A stretch of DNA of 64,000 nt from Streptomyces lincolnensis (GTDB taxonomy: Bacteria; Actinomycetota; Actinomycetes; Streptomycetales; Streptomycetaceae). A program made the translations under genes and the position numbers. The notes below the pieces were generated by a model. It had not been told where the DNA came from. It searched no databases and worked only from the letters and a program-made list of their open reading frames with translations. The number at the start of each line of letters is the position of its first letter. The first letter of the stretch is position 1. The DNA is taken from NCBI RefSeq assembly GCF_021173675.1, contig NZ_JAIHON010000004.1:434001-498000 (forward strand), given 5' to 3'. This document shows positions 58,202 to 64,000 of the stretch, piece after piece.

Positions 58202-58366
58202 ATGGGGGCGCTCGTCTGGTTGCTGATTCCGCTGCTGGCCGCGATCGGCGCCGGTGTCTGGGGAAGTTGGGCCACCCGTACCAGAAGGGTGCGCGGCGAC
58301 GGCCCGGAGCTCGACGGGTACGCCCGGTTCCGGGCCGCCATGGAGAAGCCGCCCTTCCGCACCTGA
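58202..58366 (+). CDS. Small membrane protein
   Basis: The 54-residue product has one hydrophobic helix (about residues 3-22, VWLLIPLLAAIGAGVWGSW) and a polar tail with DGYARFRAAMEKP. GGAGGT lies four bases before ATG 58202; an earlier in-frame GTG at 58172 has no ribosome site. It lies between moaE and the PDZ-Lon gene. Function unknown. Confidence 0.72.
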   Translation: MGALVWLLIPLLAAIGAGVWGSWATRTRRVRGDGPELDGYARFRAAMEKPPFRT

Positions 58367-58419
58367 CCCGGACGGCGCCCTGACGGTGCGCCGACAGGAG
58401 CGTCCCGTACTGTCGTGCC

Positions 58420-59514
58420 ATGCCACGCCGCACCGCGACGATGCTCGCCTCCACCCTGATGCTGATCGCGCTCCTGTGCGCGGGAGTCTTCATCAATGTG
58501 CCGTACTCGGAGATGTCGCCGGGTCCGACGGTGAACACCCTCGGGGACCACGACGGCGAGCCGGTGCTCCAGATCTCCGGGCGCAAGACGTACGCGACGA
58601 GCGGGCACCTGAACATGACCACCGTGCGGGTCACCAGCGCCGACTACAAGATGAACCTCGTCGAGGCCGTCTACGGGTGGCTCGCCCACGACAACAAGGT
58701 CGTGCCGCACGACACGCTCTACCCCGACGGCAAGACCGAGGAGCAGTCCACCCAGGAGAACGCCGAGGAGTTCAGCCAGTCCCAGGAGAGCGCCAAGGTC
58801 GCCGCCCTGAAGGAGCTGGACGTGCCCGTGAAGTCCTGGGTGATCGTCTCGACCGTCGTCAAGGGCTCCCCGGCGGAGGGCAAGCTGCACGCCGGTGACG
58901 TGATCAAGGCCGTCGACGGTACGACGGTGAAGGAGCCCTCCGACGTCGCCGAGCTGGTGACCAAGCACAAGCCCGGCCAGGACGTCGTCTTCACGATCGT
59001 GCCCGCCAAGGAGCAGGCCGCCGCGGAGAAGGAGAACCGGACGGCGACCAGGACGCAGAAGATCACCATCACCACGAAGACCTCCGACGACGAGGGCGAG
59101 AAGCGTGCCATCGTCGGGATCTCCGCGGGGACGGACCACACCTTCCCGTTCACCATCGACATCAAGCTCGCCGACGTCGGCGGCCCGAGCGCCGGCCTGA
59201 TGTTCGCGCTGGGCATCTACGACAAGCTCACCCCGGGCAGCCTGACCGGCGGCACGTTCGTGGCCGGTACCGGGACGATCGACGACGCCGGCAAGGTCGG
59301 CCCGATCGGCGGCATCGAGATGAAGACGGTCGGCGCGCGCAGCAAGGGCGCCCGCTACTTCCTCACCCCGGCCGACAACTGCGCCGCCGCCGCGAGCGAC
59401 ACCCCCGCGGGCCTCACCCTCGTGAAGGTGAACACCATCGACGACGCCCTGGGCGCGCTGAAGGACATCCGCAGCGGCGACACCGCCGACCTTCCCCGGT
59501 GCACGACGAAGTAG
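58420..59514 (+). CDS. PDZ-Lon membrane-anchored serine protease (YlbL/SdrC-like)
   Basis: The 364-residue protein has an N-terminal membrane helix (about 8-26), an N-domain, a PDZ domain (about 135-200, SPAEGKLHAGDVIKAVDG) and a Lon-type protease domain with the catalytic serine in VGGPSAGLMF and the lysine partner near GAKRSKGARYFL-like wording (ARSKGARY). It is an extracytoplasmic Ser-Lys protease. TACTGT lies six bases before ATG 58420, consistent with a leaderless mRNA. Confidence 0.9.
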   Translation: MPRRTATMLASTLMLIALLCAGVFINVPYSEMSPGPTVNTLGDHDGEPVLQISGRKTYATSGHLNMTTVRVTSADYKMNLVEAVYGWLAHDNKVVPHDTLYPDGKTEEQSTQENAEEFSQSQESAKVAALKELDVPVKSWVIVSTVVKGSPAEGKLHAGDVIKAVDGTTVKEPSDVAELVTKHKPGQDVVFTIVPAKEQAAAEKENRTATRTQKITITTKTSDDEGEKRAIVGISAGTDHTFPFTIDIKLADVGGPSAGLMFALGIYDKLTPGSLTGGTFVAGTGTIDDAGKVGPIGGIEMKTVGARSKGARYFLTPADNCAAAASDTPAGLTLVKVNTIDDALGALKDIRSGDTADLPRCTTK

Positions 59515-59528
59515 CCCGCAGGGCTACT
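59510..59528. terminator. Compact hairpin spanning two convergent stop codons
   Basis: AGTAGCCC and GGGCTACT pair over GCA. The stop codon of each convergent gene (59512-59514 and 59526-59524) lies in an arm. Confidence 0.6.
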
Positions 59529-60066
59529 CCTCGAACGTCGCCGACAGAGCCTCCGCGAGGCCGGGCACCAGATCGCCGCCCGTGAGGACCTCCGTCGGGG
59601 AGTCCTTCTCCCGCAGCCGCAGCGCCGAGTCGCGGGTGCCGTCCCGCAGGACCGCGACCGTCATCCGGACCTCCTGACGGTCCGGATGCTCGGCGACCCA
59701 CTGGGTGAGCTTCTTCTCGCTCAGCCCCTCCGGAACGGACGCCTCGGCGGACGGCGGCAGCATCAGACGCTCCACGGTGAGCGCGCAGCCGACCACCGCG
59801 TCGGGCCAGGCGATGGTGCCCAGGAACTCGTCGAGCGGCTTGCCCGTTGGAATCTCGTCCTGCTCGATCGGGGTGAGGCCGGTGGTCGCCTGCTCCTCCT
59901 CGAGGCCGAGCTGGGCGGCGAGGGCGGGTTCCTGGGCCTTCAGCCGGGCGGTGTCTACGAGGGCGAAGAGGCGGGCGGGCTGGTCCCAGCCGAGGCCGGA
60001 GGCGTACTCGTCGATTTCGAGAACCGCCCGGGTCAGCGGGCTCGCCGCCATGGGAGTGTTGGACAT
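59524..60066 (-). CDS. PPA1309 family protein
   Basis: The 180-residue soluble protein begins MSNTPMAASPLTRAVLEID and contains GWDQPARLFALVDT, IAWPDAVVGCALTVER and RQEVRMTVAVLRDGTRDSA, matching an actinobacterial family known as PPA1309. Function unknown. CAGGAT lies seven bases before the ATG at 60066 on the minus strand, suggesting a leaderless transcript. It is divergent from the UPF0182 gene. Confidence 0.85.
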   Translation of the reverse strand: MSNTPMAASPLTRAVLEIDEYASGLGWDQPARLFALVDTARLKAQEPALAAQLGLEEEQATTGLTPIEQDEIPTGKPLDEFLGTIAWPDAVVGCALTVERLMLPPSAEASVPEGLSEKKLTQWVAEHPDRQEVRMTVAVLRDGTRDSALRLREKDSPTEVLTGGDLVPGLAEALSATFEE

Positions 60067-60099
60067 GGTCACAATCCTGCCTCGTTCCCTGCCGGAATC

Positions 60100-60126
60100 G
60101 GGAACCGAGTAAAGCGTGAGTAAGTT
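60100..60126 (+). promoter_or_regulatory. ECF-type promoter candidate, GGGAAC-N18-GTT
   Basis: GGGAAC (60100-60105), 18 bases, GTT (60124-60126), 93 bases before the UPF0182 start. The GGAAC -35 is typical of envelope-stress ECF sigma factors; sigma-R usually has GGGAAT. Confidence 0.5.
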
Positions 60127-60218
60127 GCATAGGTGGGGGCCTACGATCACGAGGCCCATGCCAGGGCCCGTGAACACGCGGGTCTGACGGATCAACAGCG
60201 AACTTCGAGGTGCGCACC

Positions 60219-63164
60219 TTGGCTTTCCAGATGCCGGACCGCGGCGGAGGCCCGACGGGGCCACGGATCAGAGTGGGCCGCCCGTCCCGGCGTGTCCGGA
60301 CCCTGCTCATGACGCTGGGCGTCCTTGCCGTTCTCGGCATGGCGTTCACCATGTTCGCCGGGTTCTGGACGGACTGGCTCTGGTACCGGTCGGTGAACTA
60401 CTCGTCCGTGTTCACGACCACGCTGTGGACCAAGATCGGACTGTTCTTCGTCTTCGGCCTGCTGATGGCCCTCGCGGTCGGCTTCAACATCTGGCTGGCG
60501 CACCGGCTGCGTCCGCCGCTGAGCGCCATGTCGATGGAGCAGCAGAGCCTCGACCGCTACCGGATGGGCATCGCGCCCTACAAGAAGTGGCTGCTGCTCG
60601 GGATCACCTCCCTGGTCGGTCTGATCGCGGGCGCCTCCGCCTCCGGGCAGTGGCGGACCTGGCTGATGTGGGTCAACGGCGTGCCCTTCCACCAGAAGGA
60701 CCCGCAGTTCCACCTCGACGTCGCCTTCTACGCCTTCGACCTGCCCTGGTACCGGTTCCTGCTCGGCTTCGGCTTCGCCACCGCGATCCTCTCCGTGATC
60801 GCCGCCGCGCTCACCCACTACCTGTACGGCGGACTCCGGGTCACCTCCCCGGGCGCGCGGGCCACGGCAGCCGCGACCGGTCATCTCTCGGTGCTGCTCG
60901 GCATCTTCGTCGCCCTGAAGGCGGTCGCCTACTGGCTCGACCGGTACGGACTGGCCGTGAAGTCGAGCGACTTCAAGGCCACGGACAGCTGGACGGGCCT
61001 GAGGTACGTCGACGCCAACGCCTATCTGCCGGCCAAGACGATCCTGTTCTGCATCGCCGTCATCTGCGCCCTGCTGTTCTTCGCCACGCTGTGGCGGCGC
61101 ACCTGGCAGCTGCCCGTGATCGGCTTCGGCCTGATGGTGCTGTCCGCCATCCTCATCGGCGGCCTGTACCCGGCGATCGTTCAGAAGTTCCAGGTCCAGC
61201 CGAACGAGCAGGCCAAGGAAGCGCCGTACGTCACGAAGAACCTCAAGGCGACGCGTGAGGCCTACGGCATCGACGACGCCAAGGTCTCCGAGTACGCGGG
61301 CACGTCCACCACCACGGACAAGACCAAGCTGCGGGACGACGCCACCGACGCGGCGAGCATCCGCATCCTGGACCCGAACATCGTCTCGCCGACCTTCCAG
61401 CAGCTCCAGCAGATCAGGAACTACTACGCGTTCCCGACCAACCTGGATGTCGACCGCTACAGCAAGGACGGCACCGACCAGGACACGGTCATCGGTCTGC
61501 GCGAGCTGAACCTCGCCGGCATCCCGAAGAACAACTGGATCAACGACCACTTCCGGTACACCCACGGATACGGCGCGGTCGCAGCCAAGGGCACCGAGGC
61601 CGACTCGCAGGGCCGCCCGGTCTTCACCGAGTCCGACCTGCCCTCCAAGGGCGACCTCGGCACGTACCAGCAGCGGGTCTACTACGGCGAGAAGACCAAC
61701 ACGTACTCGATCGTCGGCGGTCCCCAGAAGGAGATCGACTACTCCGACGACAACGGCGAGAAGACCTTCAGCTACACCGGCAAGAGCGGGGTCAACCTCT
61801 CCAACCCGATAAACCGCGCGGCGTACGCGGTGGCGTTCAACGAGCCGCAGATCCTCTACTCCGGTGCCATCGGCGAGGGTTCGCGGATCCTGTACAACCG
61901 CACTCCGAAGGAGCGCGTTGAGGCGGTCGCCCCGTGGCTGACCATCGACGGTGACGCCTACCCGGCGGTCGTGGGCGGCAAGATCCAGTGGATCGTCGAC
62001 GCGTACACGACCACCAACGGATATCCGTACGCCTCCCGTACGACCCTGGGCGACACGACGGCCGACTCGCTGACCGCGACCAACAACTCGCGTGCGGTGG
62101 TGGCCCAGCAGAACCAGGTCAACTACATTCGCAACTCGGTGAAGGCGACCGTCGACGCCTACACCGGCCAGGTCAAGCTCTACCAGTGGGACACCAAGGA
62201 CCCGGTCCTGAAGACCTGGATGAAGGCGTTCCCGGGCACGGTCGAGCCCAGGTCCGACATCTCGGACGCGCTCATGGCCCATCTGCGGTACCCGCAGGAC
62301 CTGTTCAAGGTCCAGCGCGAGCTGCTCAGCCGGTACCACGTCGAGGACGCCACGACGTTCCTCAGCGGCAGCGAGGTGTGGCAGGTGCCGGACGACCCGA
62401 CCAACAAGTCGGGCAACGCGGTGCCGCCGTACTACCTGAGCATGAAGATGCCCGACCAGTCCTCGCAGGTGTTCTCCCTGACGACGACGTTCACGCCCAA
62501 CGGCCGGGACAACCTCAGCGCGTTCATGTCGGTCGACGCCGAGGCGGGGACCAGCGACTACGGCAAGATCAGAATCCTGAAACTGCCGACCAACACGACG
62601 GTCAACGGGCCCAAACAGGTGCAGAGCCAGTTCAACTCCAAACCGGACATCGCGGAAACCATCAGCCTGCTGAACCGCGGTGATTCGACGGTGGAGTACG
62701 GCAACCTGCTGGCGGTGCCCCTGGACGGCGAGCTGCTCTATGTGGAACCCGTCTACGTCCGCGGTGGTGGCCTCAAGTACCCACTGCTGCGCAAGGTGTT
62801 GGTGACCTACGGAGGCAACACCGCCTTCGAGGACACCCTCGGCGCCGCCCTCAACAAGGTCTTCGGGGCGGACGGTTCGACCACCGAGCCACCACCGCCG
62901 GCGGACGACGGCGGCACGACCACACCGCCGCCGACATCCACCAACCCGACGGTCCAACAGGCGCTGAACGACGCCCAGAAGGCCTTCGACGCCGGCCAGG
63001 AAGCCCTGAAGAAGAACGACTGGGTGGCGTACGGCGAGGCGCAGAAGGACCTGGAGGAGGCGCTGCGGAGGGCCGAGGAGGCACAGAACCGGGCCGACGA
63101 GGGCGGTGGAGGCACCAGTAGTCCGAGCCCCAGTCCCAGTCCTAGTTCCAGCCCCAGTGGCTAG
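60219..63164 (+). CDS. UPF0182 integral membrane protein
   Basis: The 981-residue protein has seven hydrophobic helices in the first 300 residues, followed by a large extracellular part (about 320-890) with the family phrases [16 protein letters not shown] and [10 protein letters not shown] disordered C-terminal tail holds an Ala/Glu/Lys helix ([17 protein letters not shown]) and ends in Ser-Pro repeats ([14 protein letters not shown]). The UPF0182 family is universal in actinobacteria with unknown role. TTG 60219 is preferred because GAGGTG lies six to seven bases upstream; GTG 60210 and ATG 60231 are alternatives. Confidence 0.88.
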   Translation: MAFQMPDRGGGPTGPRIRVGRPSRRVRTLLMTLGVLAVLGMAFTMFAGFWTDWLWYRSVNYSSVFTTTLWTKIGLFFVFGLLMALAVGFNIWLAHRLRPPLSAMSMEQQSLDRYRMGIAPYKKWLLLGITSLVGLIAGASASGQWRTWLMWVNGVPFHQKDPQFHLDVAFYAFDLPWYRFLLGFGFATAILSVIAAALTHYLYGGLRVTSPGARATAAATGHLSVLLGIFVALKAVAYWLDRYGLAVKSSDFKATDSWTGLRYVDANAYLPAKTILFCIAVICALLFFATLWRRTWQLPVIGFGLMVLSAILIGGLYPAIVQKFQVQPNEQAKEAPYVTKNLKATREAYGIDDAKVSEYAGTSTTTDKTKLRDDATDAASIRILDPNIVSPTFQQLQQIRNYYAFPTNLDVDRYSKDGTDQDTVIGLRELNLAGIPKNNWINDHFRYTHGYGAVAAKGTEADSQGRPVFTESDLPSKGDLGTYQQRVYYGEKTNTYSIVGGPQKEIDYSDDNGEKTFSYTGKSGVNLSNPINRAAYAVAFNEPQILYSGAIGEGSRILYNRTPKERVEAVAPWLTIDGDAYPAVVGGKIQWIVDAYTTTNGYPYASRTTLGDTTADSLTATNNSRAVVAQQNQVNYIRNSVKATVDAYTGQVKLYQWDTKDPVLKTWMKAFPGTVEPRSDISDALMAHLRYPQDLFKVQRELLSRYHVEDATTFLSGSEVWQVPDDPTNKSGNAVPPYYLSMKMPDQSSQVFSLTTTFTPNGRDNLSAFMSVDAEAGTSDYGKIRILKLPTNTTVNGPKQVQSQFNSKPDIAETISLLNRGDSTVEYGNLLAVPLDGELLYVEPVYVRGGGLKYPLLRKVLVTYGGNTAFEDTLGAALNKVFGADGSTTEPPPPADDGGTTTPPPTSTNPTVQQALNDAQKAFDAGQEALKKNDWVAYGEAQKDLEEALRRAEEAQNRADEGGGGTSSPSPSPSPSSSPSG

Positions 63165-63256
63165 CGCAGCGGACCGTCAGGGGCTGATCAAGGCCTGAGC
63201 TGCTGCTCCGTGGTCAAGAGCCCGTCCCGCGCCGTGATACGGTTCTCAAACAACGG

Positions 63257-63330
63257 CGCGGGGTGGAGCAGCTCGGTAGCTCGCTGGGCTCATAACCCAG
63301 AGGTCGCAGGTTCAAATCCTGTCCCCGCTA
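63257..63330 (+). tRNA. Initiator tRNA-fMet (anticodon CAT)
   Basis: A 74-base cloverleaf with acceptor CGCGGGG, D arm, anticodon CAT at 63291-63293 in GGGCTCATAACCC, T arm CAGG-TTCAAAT-CCTG and acceptor 3' strand CCCCGCT. The C1-U72 mismatch and the three G-C pairs in the anticodon stem are the initiator hallmarks. CCA is not encoded. Confidence 0.96.
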
Positions 63331-63362
63331 CTGAAGTCGACGACATCGGTCGTAGGCCGGCG

Positions 63363-63394
63363 AAGGCCCGGATCCTGAAAAGGATCCGGGCCTT
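63363..63394 (+). terminator. Terminator after tRNA-fMet
   Basis: AAGGCCCGGATCCT and its complement form a 14-bp perfect stem closed by a GAAA tetraloop, 33 bases after the tRNA. Confidence 0.92.
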
Positions 63395-63559
63395 TGTCGC
63401 GTGCGAACGCATGTGCCGGGACCTGGGACGGCCGTGCCGCCGAGGGGAGTTGGGGGTTCTGTGTTTGACTTGTCTCTCTGTGGGCATGTCGACAAAACGC
63501 TGTAGTGACCTCAATGGCTGCGGTATACCAGGTGTACCCAGGTTGCAGGTGGTGCGACG

Positions 63560-64000
63560 ATGGACGTTATGGGGGACAAGGCAACTCTGTTCGAGACAGG
63601 GCGTTTTGTGCAGCCTTCCGGGCCGGTCGAAGCCGCGGAGGCGGCTGACGATGCCGCCGAGGAGGTCCGCCAGAGGCTCGCCGCGGAAGCCGGTGACGTC
63701 GAGGCGATGAGCGTCCTCGGGGCCATGCTGCTGCGCCGCGGAGATCTCGACGGAGCCGAGTCCCATCTGCGTGCCGCCACCGCGGCCGGCGACCGCGCCG
63801 CCGCCAACAACCTCGGAGTCCTGCTTCACCAGCGCGGCTACGGCGACGAGGCCGCCGGATGGTGGCGGATCGCCGCCGTCGCCGGGTCCGCCGCGGCCGC
63901 GCACGCGCTGGGCCGGTACCACCGCGAGCGGGGTGACGAGCCCGCCGCCGAGTACTGGCTGCGCCAGTCCGCCGAGCAGGGACACACGCTCGGCGCCTAC
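63560..64000 (+). CDS. Sel1/TPR-like repeat protein, N-terminal part
   Basis: The open frame runs from ATG 63560 off the right edge (147 codons visible). After a 40-residue acidic lead come repeats of 30-36 residues with the Sel1/TPR pattern: DVEAMSVLGAMLLRRGDLDGA, DRAAANNLGVLLHQRGYGDEA and SAAAAHALGRYHRERGDEPAA. These make a superhelical scaffold for protein binding. ATG 63569 is an alternative start. It has no neighbour in the window beyond the tRNA. Confidence 0.82.
   Translation, partial: MDVMGDKATLFETGRFVQPSGPVEAAEAADDAAEEVRQRLAAEAGDVEAMSVLGAMLLRRGDLDGAESHLRAATAAGDRAAANNLGVLLHQRGYGDEAAGWWRIAAVAGSAAAAHALGRYHRERGDEPAAEYWLRQSAEQGHTLGAY

Noticed and set aside
63257..63330. tRNA-fMet as an attachment site of an integrated element
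   Set aside because: No integrase gene and no second copy of the tRNA 3' end is visible in the window.

Overview
The window is high-GC actinobacterial DNA, almost certainly a Streptomyces chromosome core region. The evidence is the extreme third-position GC, many GTG starts, leaderless TAnnnT(N6-7)ATG/GTG starts, the WhiB-family gene wblC, a mycoredoxin, DUF3107/DUF3152/DUF6758 proteins, an AdnAB-type helicase-nuclease pair and sigma-R-type promoters (GGGAAT-N18-GTT). No integrated element, insertion sequence or CRISPR array was seen. All calls come from reading the sequence and from memory of protein families; no search was run.

Layout. 1-5.1 kb: start of an MFS exporter, a DUF6758 protein, a PHP phosphoesterase, a MarC membrane protein, a 50-residue protein behind a sigma-R-type promoter, a NYN-domain protein and an alpha/beta hydrolase. 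5.1-14 kb: a DEAD-box RNA helicase with a 550-residue repetitive basic tail and an apparent CTG start, a ferritin-like protein, DUF3107, a TetR regulator, a second hydrolase and a DUF3152 secreted zincin-like protein. 14-19.7 kb: an oligopeptide-type ABC transporter operon preceded by a 30-codon leaderless, cysteine-containing leader ORF and a small terminator-like hairpin. 19.9-25 kb: a PelF-like glycosyltransferase, a polytopic membrane protein, a nucleotide-sugar epimerase and a spherulin-4/GH135-like protein. Together these look like an undescribed, Pel- or galactosaminogalactan-like exopolysaccharide locus.

25-33 kb: moeZ behind a sigma-R-type promoter, two paralogous tripeptidyl-aminopeptidase-like lipoproteins, a large flippase-like membrane protein with a degenerate kinase-like domain, and an alkyltransferase-like DNA-damage protein. 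33-46 kb is a repair and redox block: adnA-adnB, an M20 peptidase, nudC, mrx1 (sigma-R-type promoter) and uvrD2. 45.8-47.2 kb: the wblC antibiotic-response regulator with an AT-rich promoter, a 106-codon upstream ORF, a strong intrinsic terminator before wblC, and a coupled downstream gene. 47.3-51 kb: a zinc ribbon protein, a UbiB/ABC1-type kinase overlapping a SagC/ThiF-like E1 protein, and a YgjP-like metallopeptidase. 51-54.1 kb: a TerD-AIM24 fusion followed by two more AIM24 proteins. 54-63 kb: a Nudix hydrolase, a zincin-like protein, an SDR protein, moaE, a small membrane protein, a PDZ-Lon protease, a PPA1309-type protein and a UPF0182 membrane protein. The right end carries an initiator tRNA-Met and the start of a Sel1/TPR repeat protein.

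How the genes fit together. The strongest themes are thiol and sulfur stress (three sigma-R-type promoters driving a small protein, moeZ and mrx1, plus the cysteine-containing leader on the ABC operon), antibiotic-induced attenuation at wblC, DNA double-strand-break processing (AdnAB, UvrD2, ATL) and a cell-surface polysaccharide candidate.
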